From Oscheius tipulae (Eukaryota > Nematoda > Chromadorea > Rhabditida > Rhabditidae): a stretch of DNA of 64,000 nucleotides. The notes under the pieces were generated by a model. The model did no database searches. It saw only the letters and a list, made by a program, of their open reading frames with translations, and was not told the origin of the DNA. This document shows, piece after piece, positions 35,397-48,430 of the stretch (its first letter is position 1; each line of letters opens with the position of its first letter). Where the stretch lies: the NCBI GenBank assembly GCA_037178975.1, contig JASJZH010000004.1, positions 6,448,001-6,512,000 on the forward strand, written 5' to 3'. The position numbers and the translations under genes were made by a program.

Positions 35397-36620
35397 ATGG
35401 TTCTGGCAAAGTTTGCAGTCCTTCTGGCTGCAACAACTTTGGCTTTAGCCACTGGTCCATGCCCTCCTGGAACCTACTATTCTGCCGTCGACGGACTGTG
35501 AGTTTTGAGTGTTTTGTTCTAGTAAACTCTATATTTAGATGCTACTACAGTTACAATGGTACCATCACATGGGCAGCTGCTTTGAACTTCTGCAACGGAG
35601 TCAATGGTCAACTCGTTGTCCCCACAAACGCCTTCGAGAACTCCATTCTGTCCGGAATCCTTCAAGATCTGGGCAAACTAGAAAGTTGGCTCGGAGCATA
35701 CAGTAACAACCAGGGCAAATGGTACGACATGAGTGGAAACCAGCTGAACTACTTTCGTTGGGCTCCCGGGCAGCCTTACTCCACCAGTTCTTGCCTTTCT
35801 ATTGGAGCTGATGGACTCTGGTACTCGGATAGTTGCGATGACAAGGAAGAGTTTGTCTGTAAAATCTTCCCCAACGTTACTGCTACATCGACTACAAACA
35901 AGCCCACGACGAGCACAACTACCAGAAAGCTTCAGTCGAGTACTCCTCTTCCCACCACAACCACAACTCGCTCGTCATACAATCCTGACCCAACTCGTTG
36001 TCCCGGATACTATGGTGAACTCTTTATTATGCCGATCTCATCGAAGTTTAGCAATGAACTCAACGACTCCTTGTGATTACGGCTGGAGATTCTTCCTTCC
36101 CACCTGCTCCTGCTACCTCATGTCAACCAAGACTGTCTCGTGGTTCGAGGCTGAACAGAATTGTGTCTCCAACTACAAGGCCCACTTAACTTCGGTTCAC
36201 AGCGCTGAGGAAGCTGTCTTCGTCAAGAGTGAGTCACTTTTCACAAAGACACGATATGGTTTTTGACAGTTTTTTTAAAGTAAAGTTTGTAGATTGTTCA
36301 TGATAAGAACTGATTAGTCAACAAGAACTTTAGGCCTGACAACGGACAGTCAGAAACTCATTCACGTCGGTTTGCAATACAACCATGGTTGGCAATGGAG
36401 CGATGGAACAGATGTCTCTTTCACCAACTTCGCTCAGAGAGTCTATCGCACGGATACGGATAAGAACCCTTGTGCATTCGTAAGTTTTGAATTATGGTAC
36501 ATTCAAAAAACTGTTCAGATCTACTCTGATGGGTACTACTATTCCACTTACATGGGCAACGGACCTTGTACTCTCCGCTACTACCACTCTGTCTGCAAGA
36601 AGCCGCTTCCGCTGTTGTAA
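35397..36620 (+). CDS. Secreted protein with two C-type lectin domains
   Basis: Exons 35397-35497, 35539-36014, 36052-36228, 36334-36479 and 36519-36620 give 333 residues. A signal peptide (~18 residues) leads into CTLD 1 (about 22-160), with the WLGAYS core and terminal C..DGLWYSDSC..EEFVC. A Thr/Ser-rich linker (~162-195), probably O-glycosylated, precedes CTLD 2 (about 205-330), with WFEAEQNC and VGLQYN..WQWSDGTDVSF. The Ca-binding EPN/QPD and WND triads are not clearly present in either domain, so sugar binding in the classical way is doubtful. Such clec genes are large families in nematodes, often infection-responsive and intestinal; that role is inference here. Confidence 0.9.
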
Positions 36621-36948
36621 ACGAACCGGTTTCATTGTGATATCAATAATATGTACACAGTTGATAGGTGGATGGGATATACGGACGGACGCTTATAAAA
36701 TAGAACAAAGTCCAGATTTTTGAGGCGGTGGGGCCGTACTGTTAGTCAGGGTCGTTGTTCTATCCTGGAAGAGTTTTTCGCGTGAGAGAAGATCGGGTGC
36801 TCAAATGCGGCCAACCTTTTCTATAACAGAGGCTCGACTCTTTGTCCTCTCCAGTTTATCAAAGGTTGAACGAGGTGGTGGGAGTCGAGTGTGACCATTA
36901 CCACCAGGCTGGAGAGTATTAACGCCAGCATTTGAATCCTTCTTATGA
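36621..36948. other. Intergenic region between convergent genes
   Basis: 328 bp between the lectin gene (+) and the NACHT/WD40 gene (-). No exon is supported. Confidence 0.4.
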
Positions 36949-39900
36949 TCAGATGTTGAAGAAGCTGAAGAATCTATCAGTCAAAGTCAAAGAAGTGGTA
37001 CCTAGACTGGTGACGGACGTAGCTCTGGCTGACCGTCGCCTCTGTTTCAATTCTGCGCGGACGGCCGGAGTATTGTGAAGACAGAGGATTGGTAGTTGGG
37101 CACAGCCAGTCAATTGGGCCAATATCCTATCAAGTATTGGATTTTCATTAATAATTTTGCTTACCTGGTTCCATCAAAAGACCGTATGAGTTGTCGCACC
37201 GGTTTGTGAGCATTGAAGGAAGAGAGAACTGATCCTGTCTCCGAAGACCAGGCTTCAATCCAGGAATTTTCCATTCCTAAACAACGAAATGTCCTCTCAT
37301 TGGACCTTTGTAAACCTGTGAAGATTACTGTAGCATCCTGAGTCAAGACAACTGTCGTTAAAGGAGCTGAGACCTGTATGACGTGAATGAACTCTCCAGT
37401 AGTCACACTCCAGATAATGAGTTTTTGGTCTTTCGCTCCTGACACAACAATTTTTTCGTCTTCATCCAGAGCTATGCAAGTAACGACGTCTTCATGTCCA
37501 ACAAGAACTTGAGTCAAATATCCCGATTCAATTTGCCACAGCTTCAGAGAGTTGTCCGAGGATCCCGTCGCGACTAGAGCTCCTTGAGCGGTAGCAGCAA
37601 AACAGGTGATCGTTTCATTGTGATATATTTTGTTCTTTTGTTGATATCCGGCGTCGGAGTAGGTCCAGATCTTCATCCTAAAGAGAACTGACTGTATCTT
37701 TTGAAGCTCTTACTCTTTAGAAAGCTGGGCAGAGTAGGCAATTATGGTTTTTCCTGTGGGCTGAACAAAGATGGGCGGATAGATTCCGTCCATGTAGTTG
37801 TCTTGAACACTTTCCAAATCGTCGTCGTTCAGTCCCCAAAGATACATTCGTCCCTCTTTGCAGCAGCTGTAGATTCGACCACCATCAATGGCTTGAATGC
37901 AGGTGACCTCGTTGTCGTGGATCTAAAAATTTGCTTTTTCACTTCGAGAGAGAACTTACATTCATGTCTCTGAACACATTTCCTGTGGCCACTTCGATAA
38001 CGACTACGTTTCCGTGAGTGTTTCCAGCCAGCAGATAGAGACTGTTCAATGTGAAAGCCAGACACGAAACAGGGATACCTTTCGATTGAATAGCCTAGAA
38101 AATGAACGTTTCTGCTCTCTCTCAATTCTACCGTGGTAACACACTGACAGATCTCCAGATCCCAGATGGCAATCACTCCATTGAAAGTACCACAAGCTCC
38201 GGCTTTTTCATCTGGAGCCATGGCTATGGCTGTGACGAAACCCTCTTTATCTTGACTTGTGTCATGACTGTCGTAGCTTCTCTTGTGAACATTCCAGACT
38301 TGGACTCTTGGACCACAGCCCGAGATCAAGAAGAAGTTATCCGCAGTGAGCTAAAGTATTGTTTGACCTTATAATTAAAATAACACCACCTTTAAAGTAT
38401 GAACTGGAGAAGCCTGCTGACAATCCAAGATGTCCAGTATCTGTCCGTTGTGAATGTCATAACAGTAGATCCTCGATTTTGTTCCGGCAAACATCTGACA
38501 GTCGTCTTGTGCTGCCACCAGCGCGTTGACTTTTCCCTCGTGCCCCATCAGTTCATGGAGTTCTGTGGTCGAGACGGTGGAGTAGACACGAAGCGTCTCA
38601 TCTTCACAGCCAACCGTGATGTATGAGTCGTTACTGAATGATTTGGATCAAAATGACTGGTGGGCTTACGATGTGATAGCCACACAGCTGACGGGAGCCA
38701 TTAGACCTCCCAGTCTTCCGACGACAGTTCCACGAGTGATGCTCCAGATATGGACTACGAAGTCTCCAGATCCTGAAAATTTTTCTTTGACATAACGTTG
38801 AGCCGTTTACCAGTGATAAGATATTCGTCATTGGATGTCAGTTGGAGTGAAACTACAGATCCCGTGTGTTCTGTAAAGTTCCTGAGCAGTTGTCTCGCTT
38901 CGAGATCATACACCTAATTTTTCGTAGAACTGAGAGAGAATGTTTCCTACCTTAGCTGACGAATCTGCAGATCCAGTAATTAGTAGGCGGTCGTCGCTGC
39001 TCAACAATGAACACATGACCTTCTTCTTGTGGGGAGTGAAGGTCTCGGTACACTCTCCCTAAAAGTTATCTTGAAAAACTATTTGAGCCATGTCTACCGT
39101 GGAAAAGAGCCAAACTTTGGTGGAGATGTCTTCCGATGTGCTTACGAAGAAAAGACCAGAATTACTGGTCGTTAGGGATGTCACCGTTCCCGTATGACCG
39201 GTAAAACTGTTGACCAATAGCTGTGAAGGAATGTGATACATGTAGATGACCCCCGGAGCGGACAGGTTTCCACTGATGAGAACGTGTTGGTGATTGTGAG
39301 TCGGAGCAAGGATCGTGTGTCCAACTTTCCAGTCTTTCAGCGTGAATGATCGACAACTTTTCATGATCGGAGGTGGGATCCAACACGAGAGAGGTACGAG
39401 CAATGGTTTTCGATGGAATGTATCCACGAACGTCATCGACTTTTCTACCAAAGTATTGAGGAAGTGACTGTTCTCAGCGCGTGTGTACCGTAGTCGTCCG
39501 ATGACTTCTGCTGTTAACTGGTCCGGATCTCGAACGATTGTTGGCAAGGCGGGAAGAAGAACCTGCTCGCAGAGCACTGAAATAGAAAAATTGCATAAGT
39601 TATATGTGCTTTGATGACGCTTCTTGGTTATAAGGCCAACCGCGTGTATTATTAACATTTCTGTTCCTCTGGTACTAAGATGAAGTCCTGTCCAGAAGTT
39701 GCTTACTCCGACGAAATGAGAACAAGTAAGCTTACGTGAAGATTTTACGATGCAAGCCATGGTGCCTTAGGAAACAGAAGTGTTCTCAGTCTTACAGATT
39801 ACTTTAATATGGGAAGATACCACGTTGGTCTAGAAACAACAACCGCGTCAAACGCGGCCTTTTGCTTATCCGTTTTGTTTGCAAAAATAGCTTTGCTATC

Positions 39901-42900
39901 ACCTACGTGTCTATATCTCTATTACTAAAGTGCAATGGTGTCCGTCCGTGCGTCACCACGAGAAAAAAGCTGGCAAGTCATTGCATATCAAGAGTTTAGT
40001 TGACAAGTCAGCTTTTGGGGAGACTTGGGAACTTTGGCTATTGGAGAAGCGGCGCAGCAAGTCTAAGGGACCGCGAAGCCGTCGTAGTCGGCCGATTTAT
40101 ACCTATTTGTTGATCTACGTTTATCTAACGTATATTTACCTTGAATATCGTGGTGGAGAACCTGCATGGCACATTCCTCGTAGAGTGTCAGGAGATGCAG
40201 AATGCCGCAGGAGCAGCAGACAGCGTCGAGGTACTCGAACTGACACAAGGTCCAGTCTTTCAGAGAGTCCATATTTCCTGAAAATGTTGGTGCAATATTT
40301 GAAACCCTAACCAGTGTGAAGCAGATGATACCAGAGATTGCGAAGTTTCCGGACATTGAAAGTCCCATTGTCTCGTTTTGTGGCTTGAGGAAAGACGTGA
40401 TAGGTTATAGATGATCTTGGCGAACTGATCTCCTGATCCTGCACAATTTCCGCCAACACATCCGAGATCTGGTTGTGAGCAGCCTTGATCACGTAGACAT
40501 TCGTCAAATATCTGAATTTTACTCTTCGCGTGACACTTCACGGAAGATACCTGTGCCTAAAAATGGTCACGAGACCGACGTGACTGATGATGTAGACTAT
40601 CCGATGATCAAGATTCACTTTCTTCAGCAGGACACCTGCAGGAATTGAAAGAGCTTTCGGTAAGAAACAAACCAAAGGCTTGCAGAATATCGTCCAGGTA
40701 TAGAGGATCGAAAGAGAAGCCGTCTCGTAAAGCTCCCATCAGATCGTGATTAGAAGACAGGGCGTCGAATAGTTCCATCGATGTGAGTCCGTTGAGTGAG
40801 CAGACCAAATAGCGACAGATTTCTTGAACGGCATTCGAACCGAGAGACGATTCCAGACGATCCAGGCGACCTGAGAATATTGAGTCACTACTATCTTAAA
40901 GTTTGTCTCACCTTCCAGTCCACCAGAAAGAGAAGCACCTCTGGTCTGAAGCATCTCGTCCATTAGAGTCTCTGCCAGAAGTACGTTGCAGTTGTTCCCA
41001 GTCAACTGATAGTGTCTATTAACTGTTTTAAAATTAGTCTTACTTGATGTTTGATCAAAGACAATTGTTCGCTGCTGAGTTTCCTCTTCATCTGTGTCAT
41101 ATTCAGCTTGAGCATTTCGATGATACTGTCGCTGTTCAATGGATCCAGATTGATCGTCTGTTGAACCAGGAAAATCGAGTTGACAGGACTAGTGTTTTGA
41201 GCAGTTACAAACAAATAAAGGTTGTTTGGAGCCTACACTTAGTTTTGAGGGGGAAGAGACTGTGGCAAACTTTTTGTAGACGTTGCTTGATCGAGCTGAG
41301 GAAGTGTCCGCATTTGTTGAGATTGATATCGTCGATAAAAACATAACAAGGCCTATCGAGTTTCTTGAGCAAGTTTTCGAACTCGACAATGGTCGAGTTC
41401 AGCAGAAAAGACTGAACGGGGGTTAGAGGACTGACTGAAGTGAAACCTTTTGTATCCGAGCTAAAGACTGTTGTGATATGACAGCAAGAGTGGCCGCGAT
41501 GTGGTGCCACAACTCATGAGCAAAGATCGAAGAGTACGTGAGATTGGAGAACCTGAAAAAGGTTAATTATTTGTACAAAAGAATTAAGTAAACCTGATAA
41601 TTTTATGAGCTTTTTCAGGCGCTTTTTCGAAGAGTCGACAAAGGAACTGGGTTTTCCCGCAGAGTTCTGGACCTTGAATAAGAAAGACACCGCCCTCTTT
41701 CGGCTCCAAGATCTGGGTTATTAGTTTATCGTAGGTAGCTCGAGCCAGCCAAGGATGAGACATTATGCGGTCCAGAACATGGGCTGGAAAAGGTATATTT
41801 TTATATATATTCTACAAACCCGTGTGCATAGCGTGCTCCTCGGCAGACAGTGTGTACAAAGACTTCTGAACCTCCGATGGTATTCCCAGATAATTCTCAA
41901 GCAGTTGCGACTTCATCCTTTCCGTTATCTGAAGAATTAGTTGCACTATATGTAAAATAAAAAGGCACCTGTCGGGTGAGATTGTTCTTGTACCGATCTG
42001 ACTCTTTTGTGCTGAAAAAGTTCTCGATATCGCAACTATCCAGAGTTAAATTGTGAGAGAAGACCATCTTCTGGTCCATTCTCCCTGAGACCAGATTCTT
42101 CAGATCCCGGATGGACCTCTTTCCCTCCTCTGTCTTTTCCGAATACTTGGCGTTCTTTCCCTTATTCTCTTGGGCATCTAAATCCATATTCTAGCTATCA
42201 AAACAAGGTGTCTCACTCTGAAACATGCGGAGGACGAAAAGAACACGCGTTCCGATAGCTAGTGCTTTGTTCACAACAAAGTGCACGGGCGATTGGAAGA
42301 ATCTCGCCTGTCGGTTCTCGTGGATCTGGTTGATCGTTCCCTCATCGAACGCCTATAATCTATTGCGCGTTGAAAACTAATTTAGATACCGCCTTGGCAC
42401 CCTTCTGGATGATTTTGACCAGTTTTAACTTCGACTTGGTGTCCATGCTCGGATTGAGAAGTCGATATTCTTCATGTTCGTGAGTCCGGTCAATCACGTA
42501 GTTCTGATCCAGAAACTTGACATCTAAACCCAGTTTTAGGATAAATCAGAAGCTCTAAGATTACCTCCATTTTGCTCAAAGACCGCCTGCCTAATGGAGT
42601 CGTACTCGGATTTTCTAATTTCCGTCGGAGGACCAACTTCCCCATAGCAGTCGCCGAGAAGTACCTAAAACGAGCACTAATTATCGAAAGATACCACAAA
42701 TTACAATAATCCAGTCAGTTTCTCCTCGATCCAGTATGTTGATAATGTGTTCCGCATGTTGTGTGGTCAAAGATCCCGCCTCGGCCAGTGGATCGACCCA
42801 TTCGGTATCAACTCCAACATGGAAGGCTATCTGCTGGAGCTCGGGCAAAATGTCGTTCCAAAGGATCTTTCGCTCGAACGCGAATTCTAAAAAGTTGTGT

Positions 42901-43141
42901 TGAAGAAACAGCAAGACGGACCAGTAGCATCGTTGTAAGCCAAAATAATCCGACTGCTGTGTACTGTGGGAGCTCTGTAGACCGGGACCGGGAGAGGAGA
43001 TGAATCGGTTGCCTTCTCTATTTTTTTCTCTGGCGGCTTCTCGATTTTCTTCTCCACAGGCGGTTTCTCTACGGGCTTCTCGACTATCGTTGCCTGCTGT
43101 TGCTTCTCCGCCAACTGTTTCTTACTATTCCGTCGGAACAT
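36949..43141 (-). CDS. NACHT and WD40-repeat protein, NWD1-like
   Basis: Twenty-seven exons splice in frame to 1,556 residues, close to human NWD1 (1,564). Minus-strand exons: 43141-42922, 42886-42705, 42664-42565, 42523-42390, 42352-42217, 42177-41969, 41928-41820, 41783-41594, 41552-41447, 41411-41239, 41188-41044, 41005-40912, 40870-40673, 40635-40551, 40511-40312, 40277-40140, 39576-39098, 39058-38951, 38913-38811, 38772-38670, 38633-38390, 38350-38132, 38094-37960, 37922-37714, 37677-37316, 37276-37165 and 37126-36949. Domain order: Pro/Lys/Glu-rich head (~20-50); [13 protein letters not shown] domain; NACHT ATPase with Walker A GPELCGKT (near 400) and Walker B-like CYVFIDDI; helical STAND arm; then about a dozen WD40 repeats ([30 protein letters not shown]); basic Arg/Ser/Thr tail. 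STAND ATPases act as signal-sensing scaffolds. All introns are short except one of 563 nt. Confidence 0.88.
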
Positions 43142-43382
43142 CGTCTACCGTAAGCGCATCCTAAACCATAGATTCTTTGTCCTTCCTACAAAAGAAAAGA
43201 CGAGAAAGTAACACGTTGCCCTCGCTGCTTGCCGCCTAGGGTGGAACTTCCATGCTGTTACAACCCTCTCGCTCCCGACTGGGACAGCTGTTCATTGGGG
43301 CAGCGTAGGACCCCAACGCGAACTCTTATCCCTCTATTATTATCCTCTATGTATTTTTGAATTCCTTTCCATTCCCACCGAA
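43142..43382. promoter_or_regulatory. Divergent promoter region between NWD1-like and the 622-residue gene
   Basis: 241 bp separate the two start codons on opposite strands, so both promoters must lie here or inside the first exons. A polypyrimidine/CTCCC-rich stretch is present, with no TATA box near either start. Confidence 0.4.
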
Positions 43383-46300
43383 ATGTCTTACATGTCATCG
43401 AAAACCCCTTCGACCACTACCGGCGGTGGACCTGTGACGGCTACTAAAAGTCTATTCTGGACTGTCTACTACTTTTTCTACTTTCTGTTGACGTAAGTGA
43501 GGGGGTGCAATCGAAAACCAGTAGATTAGTTTGCTAAAAAAAAGTGGGGATCACCTGCGAGAAACTTTTTGCACGGGCGTGGGAGGCACAAATACTGACA
43601 ACTTTTTCAAGATGCAAAACAACTACTCGTTGTTCTATTGGAAACGTATTTTGTTAACCTGTCGAAAAGGAAACTTTGCGAAAGTACTGTAAAAACGTAG
43701 AGACCATTCAACGTTCACAAAAGCTCCCTCTGGTCTCAGGAAACTACAATAAGCTATTTAATTTTTGAATTAGTTTTGTCTATGGAAAATATAAGATTTC
43801 GCACTTTCCCAAGTTTGCTCATGCAAATAGATCCGGAAACGTAGGGATTGGACCGACTAGAGATCTTATTCAAGGAAGTCAGAATCCAAAAAATACAGAA
43901 TACTCACAATGTCTCTACAGTAAACACATTTGGTCAATTACAAGCAGGTGTCGAGTGAAAAGCAACTGCCGAGATCGATCTAAGAGCTTGTCCGAGCTGA
44001 AAAGGACAAGATCATCAATCTGGATAATGTCAGAAAGAGTTGTTGTTTCAGCGGACAGCCAGAATGGAAATGTGAGAGTCATCAACACGAGCCACTGATT
44101 GCCTGCTGCGGACGACAAGCGAACGAGGAAAATGCAAACTTCAAATGGAATTCAAGTCAGTCGGCCGCTCCTTCACGCTCCAATGGTCACTTCCACGAAC
44201 ATTACCAACAAAATGGACACAGACACTCGACTGGCCTGAGTGAAGGTGTTCTTGGAGGAGTCAAGCGAGCTGTATCGGATTCTTGGAATTGGCTAAAGAG
44301 GGTTGGATGCTGGGCTGGACAGAAGACAGTACAGGGAGTCAAGTTGGTTGGAAAGTGTCTGGGATGGGTTTGGGAAAAGCTGAAGGCCGTTTGGAACTAC
44401 TTCCGATCATTCCAGTTGCCTGCTGCCAGAAGCAAGAGCCTTCCTCCTCCTCAAATCCAAGGTATGTTTCAATTAGAAATCTAGTGAATGTTTAAAGCTC
44501 CCAAACCATTCTGCCCGGACTCGCCCAGTTTCAACAAGGTCGCCTTCGATCCGGATGCCACGTTCCAAGCCTTCAAACACAATATGGATGCGTCAATCAA
44601 GGACCAATTGGAAGAAACGCTACAGCAGAAGAACTATCAACAGGAAGAAGACTTCGATGAGAGGTCAGCTTCGACTCGAGACTAATGAGCAATAGAGAGG
44701 GTCGCATACTATTAAAAGATTTTAGAACCCTCCGGGAACCATCTGTGCCTCCACCACCACCACCTCCGCCACCTCAGAAGCCTATTCGAATTGAGAGATC
44801 TGTCGAGCCGTCTGAGGTTGTGGCTCGAAGCACTGCTCCTCTTCCACAAATGGATTCCTATCATGAGCGAAGAGAGGAAAAGAAGGAACATAAAGCCCCG
44901 AGAGGAGTGCCCGAAATGGCTAAAGAAGTCATGGCTGAGCTGTCTGGTCGACTGTCACGAGGACCCTCGGCCCAGAGAGAAATGACTCAGAGTTGTCATC
45001 CAGACATGCCGGAGTGGAAGGACGAAAACAGGTTAATTTATTCAGGAAAGATGAGAGAATAGAAGTTTCAGATACGACAGATCTGGCTCGGCCACTCCAT
45101 GGAGAGCCAGTAGCGTTGGACCAACAATGCGAAGACTGGAACAGGTCGTTTCGAGACTCGACCCTCAGGACAACGAAGCCAGTGACAATGAAGCCCAATA
45201 CGTCTTCAGGTGGGACTTGGCTCATATCGAACTAACTGGAGTTTTAGACCTCCCCCGACCAGACCGGCTGACTATCAAATGGGAAAAAGCGTTTTCAATC
45301 CACTGGAGGAGGCCGAGCGAATGAGAGAGTCGATTAACAAAAAGTCTCATCAGGAAACACGCGGGTACGAGTCGCGACCGGTCACCCCATCCAGCTACTA
45401 TACTGACAGAAGGTACAACGGGTGAGTCCCTAGACCGAACGTTCGTGTTTTCGTGGCTGCCGTCGCATGAATACGTATGAATAGAGCTCATCCAATACGA
45501 CAAATATGAGTGATAAAGGTCAGGAAATAGATAGGGAATATCACCCTTTCTTTAGTCTAGCGAGAAACGTAAAGCCACCTGTCAACACAGATGAAGACAA
45601 TTGAAAGTAGCAATAGGTCCACTGGGAATGGGGGCAATTGACTGGGTCTACCCCGGCTGTAACCTACTCGTGGGGCGCAATATTTGACGGCACAAGCGTT
45701 AAATTCAATTTAGCCAAGAGTGCTCGAGGGTAAAGCAAGGCGCGAACAGGGAGGTGTTGCTGTTCTTTCCTGAAATTCTCAGAGTCGTAACCAAAAATAC
45801 TTCGATTCTTCCGGAGAGCCTTGGTCAACAGACGAAAGCTGAAATATCGGGAGAAATTTCTTCGATACGTTTGAGAGAAGCTTCCAACTGTAGTTTTTGG
45901 CTCTGGGGCATCAGAAATTCAAAAAGTTCTATCGAAGAAAGGCAGTTATGGAGAGATGGAATGGGTTCTGTGACTGGAATAGTAATGAGAAAGAGGAAAC
46001 GTACTTCCGAGGTTGATAATCGAGTGAGAATGAGAGAGCTGGGTTGGCTGCCGTAGCAACCGGCGCTGTTACCCGGGTTTGATCAGAGACTCTCGAGAAA
46101 TATGGTAATCCATTTGTGTTTGAGAAAGACGAAATATCATTAACAGGATGAGGGGAGCGACTAATTAATTGGCGCCGAGCGGTGAAAGAGGAATCCGTCC
46201 GTGCTCTCTGACGTTAATTGACCGCTGCAAAATACGACAAAATATTGTAATTTCCAGGGAGAATGAGCTGCGACAGAGGGCAAAGACCGTCGAGCCGAGT

Positions 46301-48430
46301 CAGTCCTACGTCAGGCCATTCACACCCTCTCTTGCCTATTCGTAAGTTTGAAGGTATGTTCAGATCTAATGAAGTCTGTAGATCTGCTCCGTTCACTTCC
46401 CACACAGTCAGAAGAAGCAAAACACCGGTCTCGTTCGATCGAGGAAACAACTTTGCCTACGACCGGAATGAGATTTCTGATGGTAGAGTTCTTTTCCAGG
46501 GTTCATAGGCCGATGAGCACGTAGCAAAAAGCACGAAAGTGTGGGTGTAGACACGTTAGTGACATTTGTACAATTGGTCTTATCTCAAAAATAACAAGCC
46601 AATGTGCGTGTCAAATGATGTCGTTTGAAATTGCATATTTGTCTGGCTGCAAAGGATTGTAAGAAAAAGTAGAATCTATCGGAGACCACTAGAATAATGA
46701 GACCAGCGTTCGTCATTCATTTTTCTCTAATGGTGGCTGCATGCTGCCAGGATGATGTTTCATACATCCTCACAATAAGAGGAGAAAACCCATGAAAGAA
46801 GAAGGCAGTATTGACCAACTGTGGACTCTTTCCAAAGAACGGGAACAAAAATGAGTCTATAGTACACTCTTTTCGACTATCGGACAAAGTGGAACTCCAT
46901 TTTTGAAGATCAGCAAAGGATGATATCGGATCAGAATGTCTAGCTCTGAAGACTGTAGATTATGGACAGATGTGGAAAGGAAAAGACTTTCGAAAGAAAG
47001 ACAAAAGTTTTTCTTTCTTTGTAAAACGACAATATTAGAAATCTGTCTTCTAAACAGCTTAAAGGGTCTGCTAGTTTTGTTTCAAGACGTTGTAAGAAAT
47101 TCCTCTTCCAGGAGTCGTCAACAATACTGCTCGTCGCTGGCCGCCGGTCAGCAACGCGACAGGAGCTCCAGTGGATCGAGACAATTGGCTCCAAGATATT
47201 ATGGGAAGAAGCGACGACGACGGCTTAATTACCACAATGTGCAGACGTGGGTCCTTCTTTAATTCGAAAAAAAGATGCCTCGTGAAGATTGCGCACTTTT
47301 TGCAATTAATTAAGGTTCAAAATGAGCACCGAATGAGGATGTTTTGCAATTGTTTGGACCGGGATTTGCGTGTCGTGTAAACAGACAGTGTGTCAGGAGA
47401 GAAGGAACGTAGGACATCAAGCCCGAGCAAATTACATAGTAATTAAGAACGCTTGTCAACAGATGGTAATAAGCAATGATTTATTTGGAGAAGGCGTTGT
47501 TTTCGTCGAGATACTCAAAGGAGAATAAGGTAGAGACGAAGCGCTTTTTGAAGCGGGTATAAAAGGAGATAAGTGCGTTCGTTTCGTCTCAGAAGCCCCT
47601 AAGAAAGGCAATAAATTCCTAATTTTAATCAGAATTTAAAAAGTGAAAGAACGAAGCGTTTCTGCCTCTCTGTGCGGCGCTAATCGCGTGAATATTTCAA
47701 AAAGTGGCGAATGATTAACAAGAGAGAAAGAGAAGGGAGGTGGGAGTGAAGAAAGACGAGTCGAAGGGACCCCTGAAGCAGCAAACAAGCGGAAGAGCGG
47801 TGTCTAATCGCGTTCAGAGCGTGTGGCGCCTAATTCCATTCGGAGCCCTCGGATTGCTTTATTTGAATAGAGGCTAGGGCACTGAAAGCGCCTAGCCAGA
47901 GCATCTGCCCAGCCGAGCAGCCTAATTGAAGATACTGCCCCACATTGCAATATGCGCTAACCCACGGCTAGAACAAAAGCTCGACCAGTCGGATAATCGT
48001 CATTGCGGGAAATTCAATTTCAGGAGTGGTCGAGAGGAAAACGGAAGACAACTGGAAGTGGAGAGACGAAGCCGGTCGTCTCGTTGACGAACAGAATCAG
48101 CGGAAATGGAAGGTGGGTCTGGCTATTTTGATTACTTGTCTCTTGGAACACGAACTAGAAGACTACCCATTGATTAATAAACTCATTTCCAGGGCGAACT
48201 GGATACGGTAGTCCGCGACGGGCCTGAACAGGGAAGACAATGGAGTCGAACGGTCGAAGTCAAGCCCAACGGTATCAATTTCCCCCTTCCCAGACTCCGA
48301 CTTTTTACAGGAACAACCCTTTTCCAAGATGTCAGTCGTCAATACGACAGAGACTACGTCGTTGAGGTGAGATTTCTAGAACAGGAAGAAGAAAACAGTC
48401 TTGTTTCAGAGTGTGGTCCGAAACTACTAG
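43383..48430 (+). CDS. Unrecognised 622-residue protein with N-terminal membrane segment
   Basis: Thirteen exons: 43383-43492, 44052-44461, 44498-44663, 44726-45031, 45072-45209, 45248-45421, 46258-46341, 46382-46482, 47112-47246, 48024-48112, 48193-48271, 48311-48366 and 48410-48430. The frame holds throughout. Features: a Ser/Thr/Gly-rich head; one short aromatic hydrophobic segment (SLFWTVYYFFYFLL, ~24-37); a Cys/His/Asn-rich stretch; a striking Trp/Lys/Gly amphipathic region (~110-150, DSWNWLKRVGCW..GWVWEKLKAVWNYF); an acidic Gln-rich part; a polyproline run of eight (~235); a long charged disordered middle; and a conserved-looking C-terminal block (DNWKWRDEAGRL). No signal peptide and no known domain. 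Four introns exceed 500 nt, unlike the neighbours, suggesting intronic regulation. Inference: a tail-in-membrane scaffold or cytoskeletal linker; the function is unknown. Confidence 0.6.
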
